From Takakia lepidozioides (lineage: Eukaryota > Streptophyta > Takakiopsida > Takakiales > Takakiaceae), in contig CM060731.1 in the NCBI GenBank assembly GCA_030704615.1, positions 80,706,756 through 80,770,755 of the forward strand: a DNA stretch of 64,000 bases, given 5' to 3'. Position 1 is the first letter of the stretch, and every line of letters begins with the position of its first letter. Of the stretch, positions 33,301 through 44,887 are shown piece after piece. Both the position numbers and the translations under genes were made by a program. The notes under the pieces are model-generated. The model worked only from the letters and a program-made list of their open reading frames with translations, made no database searches and was not told the DNA's origin.

Positions 33301-35690
33301 CCTAGCAAAATCAGGTTAGGCATTAAACTTCCCTGAACGCGTTGGTCTGACAAAGGCGAGGACCTTAAGGATGGCCTGAAGGGCCTAGCTACCCTGGGTA
33401 ACTGGCTGATATTTAAACTCGGAGCGGGAAGACAAACCAGTCGTGTTCAAGAATTAAATCAACCATCAATCAGTCAATGAACCAATCAATCAACCAGTCG
33501 GGTTGAAGAAATAAATCAAATTGCAAGTCTGGTTGAAGAATTGATGCCACATATCATACTGTTGAAGTACCTTAGCAATAGTTTGTGCCAGGGGATGTGA
33601 TCAATAACTTACTAGACGTGCCTCCACAAATGCCTTCCCACCACGACCAGTTTTTGATGGATTCTGTATACACGAATTTTCCTTCTTCATCTTGGCTGAT
33701 ACGGTGCTGAAATTTGGGGTTGACCAGTACGCAACAAGCCTGGTCCATTGCCCTTCGTCCACATACAAAGGTTTTCCCTCCCCTGCCTTGAACTTTGCAT
33801 ACAGTTCACTTCGTTGTGTCTTCAAAGCTTTGCCAATGGTGTGTCGCATGTGCTCGTAGTCCAGACTGCGTGGAGTGTATGAAAAAGTGGACGCCAGCAC
33901 GTGCTAGACTGCCTTAATGTCCTCCTCATCCTGCTCTTGAATGGCCAGCGATAAGTCACACAATCGAAACATCTGCCCTTTAAGGGCTACATGCCAAGAA
34001 TTGCGAGAAGGGCCTACTGGCTCCCCAAACTTGTTGACAACAACGATCTGCGAGGGAAGGCCGAGCTGCTCCCGCTCCACTTTCACCTTTGTTGCCGCTG
34101 CCTTTGCTCTCCGGTTCTGACGCCGCAGTGCATTGGCTCTGTCCTTCTTGGACATTTCAATCGGGGGCTCGGGGATATCACTAGGGACTTCATCCAGTGG
34201 GGGCTGTGATTGGAGCTGGGGAGATGTGACATAGGGCCCAGGGTAAGGGGCATAGGGTGGGTATGGCGGTCGCATTGCAGGTTGAGGGTAGCTATGAGGC
34301 AGCTGCTAGAAAGAAGGATGAGGGGGTGGAGAATGGCCATAGGCCTGCTCTGCATAACCAGATGGGGGTCGGGGGTACTGGGAGTGAGGGTCATAGTGTG
34401 TCGGATGGGGAAAAGCATGAGGGTAATGTGTGAATGGAGGATAACTGGCAAGAGGCCGGGTGGGAGGCCGTTTGGAGGGTGGAGTCATGCCAACAGGAGG
34501 GTTCACCTGTTTCAGCAAACCATGCCCCGATGGGCTGCTCTGTGTGGCAGCGCTGGGTCCACCAACCGCTGCACGCTTCTTCCTCGCCTGTGCAACACAC
34601 AACACAATGCTGGTCAAAACTCACCCTAGACAATTGGCAAAAACTCAGCCCTCACACAACCACCAGGGAAGCACATTGGTAATGAGGATCATACAATGAC
34701 AAAATAGAAATCAGGTGCCATTTACCAAGAAGTCATGCAGGTCTTGGGCAGAAAATTGACCAAATGCAATAGGCCTCACTCTTGTTGTGCGTCCGGTGCA
34801 TGGTTTTAGGGAATGGTTGGCTTTCACCCTCTTTTGGCATGCTACCAATGCCTCTTCCCCCTGGAATGCTAGAGAGGTCAATTCAATTGCTTCTTTTTGG
34901 CAAATGCAACCACCATATTCTCATGCACTGTGTTTGCCCCCCTGTAATGGGGTATGTATTCTTCCTTTCCAGACAACCAGTAGCCTAGTGGTAATGGGCA
35001 CATACCATGTTGGATGTGGTTACGCTCCCTTCGGGAGGCGTCATACTTTTTACTTTATTCAGTGGAACCCAAACTCTCACTGATGTCTTCCACTATGAGG
35101 ATCAGAAATGCTTGGCAGCCTACCTGCACGAGGCCTTCACCCTTACACAATCGCTAGAACATTAATTGTGGTTTCTGGATTTGTTCCTCTCTCATGGGTT
35201 TTTCCATTTTGTCCCACAAGCTCTATGAGCTTTCCGCAAACGTTATAAAGCACCATTTCATTTCATTTCATTTCCTTCCTTTCCATATAGTACTTGGCAA
35301 GTACTTTCAAAATTGGGGCAATGCAACTGTGGACGGGCAGTTTTCCTATCTGGCTGGATACTTACACATGACGTACACTGAGCTGGGTACTTACAGATGG
35401 AGACTCCGCAGCTGCTGGGCGTTTGTGTGAGATGGTGGCTGGGGCAGGATCACCGCCGGGCATGTTTTCGTCGGAGTCCCCGATGTGCTCCATCGCAGGC
35501 ACACAGAGGTCGACGTCATCGTCATCATCAATTGCATATCTCCGTGTGGGGGGGGGGCATGGACTCTATTCTTCCATTGCGTCTTGGGGGACCAGAGGGG
35601 CGGGCTGGTGGCCGTCGTCTTGCACGCTTTGGCTTCTCTCCCACAATCCTGCATTGGACGCCCCATGGAAGGTGTTGTAAACCCTAAAGC
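30381..35690 (-). pseudogene. Minus-strand CACTA gene: PTTA-like transposase domain + coiled coil + FCP1/NIF-like phosphatase
   Basis: Exons were placed by consensus splice sites: 35,690-35,396 (polyC frameshift inside), 34,587-33,613, 33,100-32,915, 32,836-32,718, 32,516-31,922, 31,880-31,345, 31,028-30,984, 30,871-30,770 and 30,590-30,381. Exon 2 has a Pro/Tyr-rich region, then GEPVGPSRNSWHVALKGQM and QWTRLVAYWSTPNFS, the style of the plant Ptta/En/Spm transposase domain. Exons 4-5 look coiled-coil. The end of exon 5 and exon 6 form an FCP1 homology domain: HLLILDVNGLL, MVLMRPGCIDFL, EVAVWSCMTLRNF, KPIFFKNLSTVW and NNTLLVDDTPHKGKKNP. The first motif is D-x-N-G, not D-x-D-x-T, so phosphatase activity is doubtful; such D-x-N-G forms occur in plant FCP1-like proteins. 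The last exon (LKVGDQVRLIDTV ... GYVAIMI) resembles the carboxyl end of TNP1-type proteins. In-frame stops: near 34,307, 33,901-33,903 and in exon 3. The link of all exons into one transcript is inference. Confidence 0.72.
33235..33440 (+). mobile_element. LINE-B fragment in an intron of the minus-strand CACTA gene
   Basis: Words such as GTTAGGCATTAAACTTCCCTG and ATATTTAAACTCGG match, in the same order, the LINE fragments at 41.7, 49.4 and 51.9 kb (GTTAGGCAAAAAACTTCCCTG; AAATTTAAACTCGAGG). The copy is more diverged than the others. Confidence 0.6.
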
Positions 35691-36131
35691 AACCACTAGT
35701 TCCTTGAGTGTAACATGACAAAGAAAACATAATGGAGGAGATGACGAACTAATGCACCCCTCAACCCTAAAAGTGTAGCCACTTTCACGACCCGCGACAT
35801 GCGGCGATCTCCCGCCCACTCCACCATGCGAGCATAACCTACATTGCGCTCTCACTCATCTCATCCTCTTCATGGTGTCTTAGGAACTCACAAAACTATC
35901 TACATTGCATGAAATCAACCTCCGCAAGCTGCAAACCTCTGCGGAAAGAGTGACTTTGATAGTTTAATGTGAACTCATTGTGTTATGTCTTTCAGCAGCT
36001 CCGCTTCAACGAGCTTGATGCGAGCAATGTTAGCTTCTCTTAGCCTCTCATAGTCGGTAATGGGTGCAGTGGCTGCGTGCTTGACCATCGCATGAGCACA
36101 TCGCCTCCTTAAACGCAGCACGACGATCAAG

Positions 36132-39100
36132 ATGTACAAAGGGGGGGGGGGGACGAGTGTGACAGGGGATAGGCGGAGAATGAGTTTGCGAGACCACAAC
36201 CTGTGGAGGTTTGAGGACGCCTACGCCACAGCAAACAACCTGAAGAAAATGTTGTGTAGTTGCTCAGAGTGCCATGGTGGCAAGTGGCAGCTACGCAAGA
36301 CAGTAAAGAATCACCTCCTCTTGCATCGCAGGGACCCGAACCTGAGGTACCCTACAGTTCCGGTACGCACTCCACACTTACTCCACACGCATTTCCGACC
36401 TGATGTCTCTGCTCAAGATGGGGTCCCATTTTTTCAAATCACCGCCAGTCAGGAACGCCATGACTGCCTAACAAAACACGTGTCTCACAGACGTTGGCTG
36501 TGGGGCCGTGGGTAGTCATGGCCGTGACTACACTTTATGCCATTGGCAGTCCTAAGCACGGCTACACTTGTTTTCACGATCGCGTGACGTGTGTCCTAAC
36601 CTCCACACATGCACCAAAACACTTCAAGTAAGTAGATTAACAGGGGCGTTTCAATCCTAGATTAGACTAACGTTGCTATTAGAGTTCAAGGATGAACCTC
36701 AAAGACAACCTTGGATCCGCAAGGATAAGTATTGATAATAGCCAAGCGCATTATTGAACGGCTGAAGTGAATGAATCAAGCACAATTCCAAGAAGCAAAA
36801 AATGGCTTCGTTCCTGAACAGTATTTGAACTGTCCCAAGGCATACCAGCTGACAACATTGACTTGTCATTTCGCGTTTACTGATGTATCTACACTGCTGA
36901 GTCATGCTTCAGTGCTGCAAATTGCAGGCTCACATTATGTATGATGAAGATTCGGACGGGGAGGAAGGACCGTCCAGTCCTACACCTGAAACGAGGGGTG
37001 TGGGTGAAGCTGACCAAGAACAACTTTTACAAGAGGAGATGCAACGTGCTTTGCAAGAGACTTTTGAAACAACTGACAGAATCAGAAGGGACGCGACTTG
37101 TCAAGCGAATGAAGATGAATTTGGCATTCCCCATGCAAGCACTGAGGAACCAGGCAATGCCACAAATCCAACTGGGTTGCACGACGGAGGTGGGATGGCG
37201 ACGGAGGATGAGAGGCAACAATATGAGGGAGACTATGACAAAATATTCAGTGAGTCACAGATTCCTTTGTATGAAGGGTGTCATCACAGTAGATTGACAG
37301 CAACTTTGATGCTGCTGAATTGTTGCACGACCCACAAGTGTACAAATGCGTTTGTGGATGAGCTCCTGTCATTACTGAAGGATTCATTTTTGCCTAAAAA
37401 GAATGCGTTACCGAAATCACATTATGAGGCAAAAACAATGATCGCCAGGATGGGGCTAGCATACAAACAGATTCATGCCTGCGAACAGGGTTGTATGTTG
37501 TTCCGTGGAGAGCTTGAAGAAACGGAGATTTGCCCAAAGTGCCAAAGTGGAAGGTATTTTGCAGGTCATGGGAAGGTGCCTAAGAAAGTTTTGCGGCACT
37601 TCCCTCTCATACCCAGGTTGAAACGAATGTTTAGAGTGAAATCGGTGGCAGAGCTCATGAGTTGGCATATCAATCACAAAAGCCAGGATGGGCTCGTTCG
37701 TCATGCTGCAGACAGCAAAGCCTGGTCGCACATTGACAACACTTGGCCGGAGTTCGCATCAGATCCACGCAACCTGCATCTTGGTTTGGCATTGGATGGG
37801 GTGAATCCTTATGGCACAAAATCCACAAGTTGGTCAACGTGGCCCATCCTACTACTCAACTACAATTTATCTCCTTGGTTGGTGACCAAGAAATTCTTTG
37901 TCATGTTGTCGCTGCTCATTCCAGGGAAGGAGTCCGTGAAGATGGAGAACATTGATGTGTATCTCGAACCCCTCGTGGAGGAGCTGGCGGAATTGTGGGT
38001 GGGAGTCCCAGCCCATGATGTGGCCAGCATTCGTGATGACAAGGCTTTCAACATGCGGGCCATCCTAATGTGGTGCATACACGACTTCCCAGCGTACGGC
38101 CTGCTAGCAGGTCAAGTTCACCAAGGCTATGTAGGTTGCCCTGCCTGTGGCTCTGGAGTTGATTCGCGGTATTCGGCAGCCTGTCAGAAAATTATATTCC
38201 AGGGGCACCAGAGATTTCTTCCCACCGACCATGCATACAGGAGATCTAGGCTCTTCAATGGCGAATGAGAAATGAGACATGCTCCACTGCTCCTGACAGG
38301 CAGTGAAATCAAGACGCGTGCTGAGGAATACTCAAAATGGGTTGAGGATGAGGAATCAATCGCAGAGGCTGATCCCTCAAAAATCCATGGTGTCAAGTGG
38401 TTGTCCATTCTGTATCGTCTGCCTTATTGGGAGGTACGGGGACTCCTCACTCATGCTTGTCTATTTTGCATATTTGTGCATTTGTTTTTTATTCAGAGAT
38501 GTGTGTTACTGTGTTGGCATATTTGTGTCATCATTTGACTTTATTGTGAATCGTTTTGGCACATAAATTGCAGCACCTACTGATCCGCCACACCATTGAC
38601 ACGATGCATTGCGAGAAGAATGTCACAGAAAATATCATCAAGACAATTTTTGGGGAAAAGAATACCATGAAGGTGCGTCGTGACTTTGAGCTACAAGGCA
38701 TTTGTCCCCACCTGTGGCTGCAAAGGCATCCCACGAGGGAGAACACATTCGTGATGCCCGCAGCACCGTATGTGCTCACAGGAGATGAGCTAAGGGTGTT
38801 CCTGAACACAATCACAAAGCTGAAAGTGCCAACGGGGTATGCATCTGCCTTTACAAAACATGTTGTTAAAAAAAAACTCTCACAATTAAAGTCACATGAC
38901 TACCATGTGCTTATGCAGCAAGTTCTCCCTCTTGCTCTACTTGGTTTAATGGCTAAGGGCGTACGAAATGCCATATTGCGAGTATCCCGAGTGTTTCACA
39001 AACTCTGTGCAAAAGTGGTTGATCCCAGTGAGCACGAAGCGCTGAAGAAGGAGGTGATTGTCACACTCTGCCTCCTTGAAAAAGAGTTCCCACCCTCTTT

Positions 39101-40539
39101 TTTTGATATAATGACGCATTTGCTTATTCACCTAGTTGATGAGTTGGATTTGTGTGGCCCTGTCACCTCCCGGTGGATGTACCCTGTGGAGCGGGCTATG
39201 AAGGATTACAAAGGGTATATTAGCAACATGGCAAAGCCCGAAGGCAGTATGGCCGAGGGCTACATGTTTGAGGAGGCTCTTGGCTTTTGCACATAGTACA
39301 TGGCCAGTTTTGATGCTACTAGACGGAGAGTGTGGGATGCAGGAGAGGAGGAATCCGCGTCTGGCTACGTGTTGGAAGGAGCAGGAAAACCCCGCAAATT
39401 CACGGCAGATCTGTGTTCAGTTCTCCACCAGTACATCATTGAAAACTATCCTAGCATGTTCGAGTAAGTGAGAAGCTCATTAACAAAGGTGACAATGCAA
39501 CAGTTCATTCCCTTCCTGTTTATGCCCGTTTGTAGTTGTTGGTTGTCATGTAATTGCATTATGTGCACATGTTGGTTCTCACGGGAGGGACACATTTATA
39601 TATGTCAGGATGTATGAAACAATTCGAGCACGTGTGGAGGCAAGTCGCTGGTTGTTTCTCCAGGAAGAACGTGCTAAAGAGAGGGCAGCTCACGGGGAGG
39701 ACTATGAGTACCCACCTGACTTGGCTCTTCCTCCCAAATATGCAGACTGGTTGGTTGATGTTGTGCGCTCACATGTGGCAAGGATTCCCAATTCCGAATG
39801 TGATCCCATGTATTGCCAAATGTTGGGCTTGTCCAGGCCTCCCTCGATCATTGCAACTTCATACAATAGCATGTCAGCTTATGGAAACCACTACAGGGTG
39901 TCTTCAACCAATATTGGCACAAGTAAAGTGTCATATGACTCAGGGGTGTCATCTGTTTTCCACCATGTATCTACAAATAGTGCAGGAGAGGAGGTGGTAG
40001 AAAGCCTGCGATATGTGGGTGTCATTAGGGAGATACTGGAAATTGACTATGGGAAGACAAGGCCCATTGTGATGTTGTGTTCTTGGGTTCTGGCAAAGAA
40101 GGGGAGCCGCAATCAGCCTGCATCCATGAAGCAGGATGATTGTGGGTTCACATTGGTGAATTTCTCCCAAATGTTGGCTCCACAAGGGCAGCCATTCGTG
40201 CTGCCGTCACAAGTGGAGCAGGTATTTTTCAGCACTTGTGTTCATGAACCTCGGTGGAATGTGGTCCTTGAGAAAAGCCCCAGATCTTCTCGGGTGGTTT
40301 GTGATGTGTCAATTGGTAACGATGATCTTCATAGTGTGGAAGGCCTCTTAGCCCCTGAACGAGTCGAAGAGACACATGTTGCAGGCCCGAATTTGGGCCA
40401 GACAATTGAAGTGACTCCCGAAGTTCTTGCCTCACTATACCAGGATGTGCGCAATGAGGCCCCCATTGTGGTGGAGAATGACAGTACCGATGAGGAAGAA
40501 GATGACAGCCCGGACGAGCTGCCTGACGTTGATGTATAA
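36132..40539 (+). pseudogene. CACTA transposase TNP2 (four exons, two stops)
   Basis: Exons by consensus sites: about 36,132-36,362, 36,928-38,433, 38,574-39,463 and 39,609-40,539. Exon 1 holds the amino block SLRDHNLWRFEDAY and CSCSECHGGKWQLRKTVKNH. Exon 2 is the Transposase_21 region: YEGCHHSRLTATLMLLNC, CPKCQSGRYFAGHGKVPKKV, NLHLGLALDGVNPYG and KSTSWSTWPILLLNYNLSPW. Exon 3 contains IDTMHCEKNVTENIIKTIFG and the DUF4218 part (LKSHDYHVLMQQVLPLALLG; PVTSRWMYPVERAMKDYKGY). Exon 4 has the DUF4216-like VGVIREILEIDYG and ends with a Glu/Asp-rich tail. Only two in-frame stops were found: TGA at 38,266-38,268 and TAG at 39,294-39,296, each one base from a sense codon. A run of 12 G lies just after the proposed start. 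The enzyme would cut and paste the element ends. This copy is nearly complete but needs both stops removed or read through. Confidence 0.9.
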
Positions 40540-40984
40540 TGCTTTTATGGCAGCATGCTTGTTCACTGCTATCCAGATTTCAAGAGGTCCATGGGTGGTA
40601 GTGAAGTTCACCTGTAGTGTAGAGGGGCTAAGATTTCTTGCAGGCTGCACTATGACTAGCACGCCATTACCATGACTGTTAATGCTGGTTTGAACTTCTG
40701 GCAGAGCCACCACCATGGCTTGTGCAATTCTGTGCTATTGTTGAGAAGCACCATTACCCGTTCCCCTCATTTTTGTCGGATGATGTTTTCATGTCACGAT
40801 GCCACTAGTATAGAGGCTTTGCAGAAGTACCCACTCTACTTCAATTTTCACAGCCCAGCAATATGCAATTTCTTACTTTGCTGCATCATGCATGCTACAC
40901 TCACATAGTTGTAATTTGTCTTTGTGCACTCGTCATACCCATGGCGAACACTGGCTGTAATCCAGCGTTAGGCTTGTAACCAGT

Positions 40985-42300
40985 AGCCTATTCTGTGGCC
41001 TAAACAGCCCTTATGTTTGCGGATGACTTCGCAGGCATAGGGGAGACTCAAACCAATTTCAAGGAGTTGATTGATTGTGCGAAGAGATACTTTGATCTTT
41101 TGGGGCTAGAGGCTAATGACAACAAATGTGCAGTGGTAGCATTCAACGACAGAGGAGAGGGAGGAAGTGATCTTAAGTGGCAGTGGGGTAGCCAAGAGAT
41201 CCCGGTCCTCCCTTCCTACACTTACCTGGGCGTTGAGTTTTTCTCCAATTGTAACTGGGATGCACATATCCGGAAAGTTGTTCAAACTGGCAAGGGCAAA
41301 GCTCTGGGGCTCACTGAATTTTTCCACTGCAGAGAGGTCAACTCTGAGGTTAAGAAAACCATGCTTTGTCGCGTTATTAGACCTGCCTTGGAGTACGGAT
41401 CTGCAATATGGGTTGATAACTCCAACCAGGCTAAGTCTCTAGAATCCATTGAAGTGGGGGTGCTTAAGGAGTGTATGTGAGCATGCTCCAAAACAGCCAA
41501 TGTGGCTGGTGGGGGTGAGTTTGGCATTCCGTCCTTAAGCTCCCGATGAGATGAATTCAAGCACATATGGTGGGGTCAGCTGCAACATATGCCCAACCTA
41601 AGTTAATCGACTCTATATCTTGGAAACAGAGGCTAAGTCCTGGCAGAGGCTGTAGTGTCCAAAGCCATGTCTGTTGCCATGAGATTGTCTGATGAAAATG
41701 AAGTTCGGCAGAATACTTCCCTGAACTTGTTTCCAGTCAGTGGCATGGGGGATGCCATCTTGGATGACCTCAAGGGTCTACCCACTCTCGGCACTAGACT
41801 GAAATTTAAACTCAGGGCAGGAAGCCTACCTTTGAACAGCAAACAGAAGCAGAGAGGATCGGGAGAGTGCAATTGCCCGTTGTGTGGGCCATTTGAAGAC
41901 ATAATTCATTTACCGATACACTGTCCGGGGTTCTGTCACCAAAGAGACGATCTCTTCAAATCTATCAAGGGAATTGTGCTTGTACCCCTGTTTACCAATT
42001 TTGAAAGTCTCGAGGCTGAGCCAAAAGCCCAGGCCCTCCTGAGGCCTAGTTTTTGGGCAAATCACACACAACATATTGATGCTTGTGTGAAAGGATTTCT
42101 AGAGGATATCTGGAAAACCCGGATTAATTCTATATATGAAGGTAAGTCTTACTACCAACGTCAGCCCCTGACAGAGGTAGGTTCTGTCCCTTTTGTTCCC
42201 GCTCAAACTGGGCGCGGGGTCAATGTCAACAAGGCTATGGAAAACAACGTCTTATGAGTACAATCTGTGGCCTAAACATGGAATCGTGGACTTGCAAGGT
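40985..42300 (+). mobile_element. 5'-truncated non-LTR retrotransposon (LINE-B) nested in the CACTA
   Basis: The sequence starts inside the reverse transcriptase at MFADDFAGIGE (catalytic FADD box, 41,013) and continues through YTYLGVEFFSN, LCRVIRPALEYGSAIW (to 41,480). After stops it has a carboxyl zinc-knuckle region CNCPLCGPFEDIIHLPIHC (about 41,870-41,930) and a conserved tail (KSYYQRQPLTEVGSVPF). The family is not the L1-like one at 12 kb; it resembles RTE/Jockey-type enzymes but I cannot assign a clade. Further fragments lie at 33.2, 46.4 (antisense), 49.1, 51.7 and perhaps 53.0 kb. Confidence 0.8.
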
Positions 42301-43540
42301 GGTCAGTTTGCCTTGTCAGGAAGGCTTGCAGACGGTTAGCTTGACTCGGAATTTTTTCCCTTGTGTTTCCCACCCCCCTAAACTTTACCTTCATGGCAGT
42401 TTGATGATGCATTGATAGTGTGGCTCGCAACGGTGCCCCCGTTTTGCCACTGCATTAGAATTAGGCGGGAAGCAGGTTGGCGGGAGCGCAGGAGCGCAGA
42501 TTATATCTCCACTTCGCTCCAGTTGCCTTTCATCTGTTTGCTCTTGCTTGCTCTTCATCACTCTCACTTCTTTGCAGTGTCTACGTCGTCCCTGTTCACT
42601 TCGTCGTTTGGCAAGTCGCCCTTGCATCACACAGTTAGCATGCGAACGCATTTGCTGTGGTCATTGTTGTGGGCCAACTCGACCTATCATCACACGACTA
42701 CCATGCGATCCCGCTTCAGGAGAAATGCACACACAGCTCAATGGCACCGCAACATGGAGCGCCTTCGGAGGGAGCAGGCAATTCAGTATGCTGCAGAGCA
42801 GGCAGAAGCATAGCGAATTAGCCGTCATGCAGAAGAGGCTTGTTTAATTGTGCTTCATTGGCTTGGAACTAGCGGCATTCACCGAAGGCAGGCCGTGCCT
42901 CAATTTTTCTGCCTATCTACTTGTAGCAAAAGGCTGGACGCCTATGGGCGTCGATACCCCTACCTATATGGCTACGCGGCGTGGTACCACATCACTAAGC
43001 TTCCCTGTCCAATTGGGTTCTCCCTGTAGAGGAGTTGTGAGAAGATGTAAGTCATGAAGTTTGTTGCTGCTCTTGTGTGTGAAGGCATCCTGTAATATTT
43101 AATGAGAGTCATTGCGCACACAATGTGCCATGATTCTGAGTAGGCCAATGCATTTGCAGATTGCGGTATAGCGAACGCGCTCGTTTTTGGGTGCCCTGAA
43201 CTACCCGCTGGGTCTTTTTGTCTACACATATTTTGCATCACTGTGAATGTGAATGACTGGCTGGTGTTTTGCACGAGGGTGCGTATCCACTGAATGCATC
43301 GTTTCGTCTTCTCTCAAGCCTTTGTCTTTCAATTGTGTTGCCAATTTTCAAAAAATGCAGTGCACCGCTTCAACCATCATAGAACTTGCATGGTCGCCTC
43401 TCATACGCATGTTCGGGACTTGTCTCTGTTCTCCACCAAGCCCACGCATTAATAACATGCATCGTGTGCAGCCGTTAAATGCACTTGCATCCAATGCACC
43501 TGAATGTCCAACCATGCGAGCAATGGTAGATTGACACGTC
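42301..43540. other. 3' region of the CACTA element without assigned gene
   Basis: The only coding-like piece is at 42,412-42,813 (+), whose end is a basic helix-prone segment (RSRFRRNAHTAQWHRNMERL then RREQAIQYAAEQAEA). I do not recognise it, and there are no supporting splice or homology signals. The rest has no visible pattern. Confidence 0.35.
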
Positions 43541-43898
43541 GTCATTTGCAATCACATCTTGCAAAAGTTTCATCCATTTAAGTTTGCATCGTCCACGTAG
43601 ACACTCCTTGGGCAACCGGCAATCGCCACGTGCAGTTGTGAATACTGGCAGTCATACATTCCCATGCCCACGTCATCCTGTTGCAGTTTTGGCCATGACT
43701 CCTAGTCGTATCTACCATCTTCCCCTATCTGGTCAAACGTGTTTGACCGCACATCCTGACATGGCGGAGGTACAAGGTGGCATATACGACTTCTGCTGGT
43801 CACAAATGGCAACTAGGACTGCCCCCTTGCATATTGTAGACATATATGCTACGACTGGGCAAATGTGGCAGACGTTAAAGCCGGAATATGTTGTAGTG
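43540..43898. repeat. Right subterminal region and terminus of the CACTA element
   Basis: Contains CCACGTG and TATGACT/AGTCATA-like words shared with the left end, and ends with the inverted terminus CCGGAATATGTTGTAGTG. Confidence 0.75.
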
Positions 43899-44090
43899 TC
43901 CTTATCTCTGTTACCTGTTTCTGGATACTTTCTGTTGTCACATTGGTAGTATCATGTCAGTCACTCCAAACTATCAAAGGTTCACTCAACCAGCTAACTT
44001 GCATAATTCAACATGGCCGATTCTGATAAGAGGGAAAAACATGGTGGAATGTGTTGAAGAAGGTGCCTTCATTAGCAGTGCCTGATTTTA
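43899..44090 (-). repeat. Right flank of the CACTA insertion: antisense PDF-type repeat
   Basis: The sequence is the reverse complement of 47,390-47,560 (for example AACTATCAAAGGTTCACTCA against TGAGTGAACCTTTGATAGTT). Together with 29,060-29,248 it forms the copy that was split by the CACTA insertion. Confidence 0.85.
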
Positions 44091-44115
44091 TACATACTTT
44101 TGGGGGGAAATCTCA

Positions 44116-44200
44116 AATGTGTGCATGTAGCATACTGGTAAGGGCTCTTCTTGCGTGTCGCGGGGTCGCGGGTTCAAACTCCTCGCGTTGTTTTTTTTTT
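44116..44200 (+). repeat. tRNA-like sequence, possible SINE head
   Basis: A polymerase III A box (TAGCATACTGGTAAGGGC) is followed about 35 bp later by a B box (GGTTCAAACTCC) and then by a run of T (about 44,190-44,199), which is a pol III terminator. The cloverleaf is not complete (no clear acceptor stem), so this is more likely a tRNA-derived SINE start or a tRNA pseudogene than a working tRNA. Confidence 0.5.
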
Positions 44201-44865
44201 CCCTCATGCACTAAGCCCTACTAAGCCCCACTAAGCTCTATCGCTGCTGCGCACACTAAGTCCTCGTGCAGGTTGGTCTTAGCAGGTCGCGTTTCAATCT
44301 CTGCTCGCTCAGCTGCACCGTGGTGGTTCTCATGGACAATCCGACGTTACCTGACTACAGACACAAGCAACACGCACAAGAGGTCCGTTTGGGTTCATGG
44401 TCTGTCAAATCCTCCATGGGTCATGACACAAGGTCGACGACAATGTGGTGAGGGCACCTTCTTCTTCGACCTATTTCAGCCTGTTTTGCCCTCTCATCAG
44501 ACTCGGCCCTGAATTTGCAGCACGGAGCAGAGCTCGCATGAGTTTTTTACAGATCCTTCACGATGGTGGGACAATCGCAATCGCAAGGTGTGGCTTTTTC
44601 TTAATGTAGGATGTGAAGAAGTTTGTCCATCCTGCAAATGTGGGCTTTTGGCTCCTGTTAGTACCATGATTTGGTATTCTTCCTGATGTTTACAAGGTTC
44701 TTGGGAGTGTCAGCTTGGTCTTAGCAGGTCATGTTTCAATCTCTGCTCGCTTAGCTGCACCATGGTGGTTCTCATGGACCAATGCGATGTTTTTTTTTTC
44801 CCTCAAGCACTAAGCCCCACTAAGCCATGTCGTTGTTGCGCACTTAAGTCCTCGCTGATGTTTAC
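44189..44865 (+). repeat. Two-module duplication in swapped order
   Basis: Module Y (T-run, CCCTCA(T/A)GCACTAAGCCC ... CTAAGTCCTCG) lies at about 44,189-44,267 and 44,788-44,855. Module X (GGTCTTAGCAGGTC ... CTGCACC(G/A)TGGTGGTTCTC) lies at about 44,274-44,340 and 44,718-44,778. The first copy is Y-X and the second X-Y. Confidence 0.7.
44536..44600 (+). pseudogene. PDF-motif fragment (organellar ssDNA-binding type)
   Basis: The frame reads FFTDPSRWWDNRNRK. This is the start of the PDF motif found in plant organellar single-stranded DNA-binding proteins and in some PPR proteins of seed-free plants. Only the fragment is present. Related fragments lie at 46,290-46,330 and 47,610-47,650. Confidence 0.6.
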
Positions 44866-44887
44866 AAGGTTCTTGGGAGAGTCAGCT

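Larger units (their letters stand above)
29249..43898 (+). mobile_element. Full-length CACTA (En/Spm) transposon, 14.65 kb, TSD TCC
   Basis: The left end is CACTAGTAGAAAATCCGG and the right end, read inward, is CACTACAACATATTCCGG; both continue with a similar TTTAACGTCT-like block. The three bases outside are TCC on both sides (29,246-29,248 and 43,899-43,901), the expected CACTA duplication. The flanks join into a sequence whose uninterrupted paralogues occur at 46.2-46.3 kb and 47.55-47.64 kb (antisense). It encodes a minus-strand TNP1-side gene (30,381-35,690) and a plus-strand TNP2 transposase (36,132-40,539), divergent from each other. LINE fragments are inserted at 33.2 and 41.0 kb. Confidence 0.93.

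Noticed and set aside
44116-44200. Functional tRNA gene
   Set aside because: A and B boxes are present but no pairing acceptor stem or convincing anticodon arm can be drawn.
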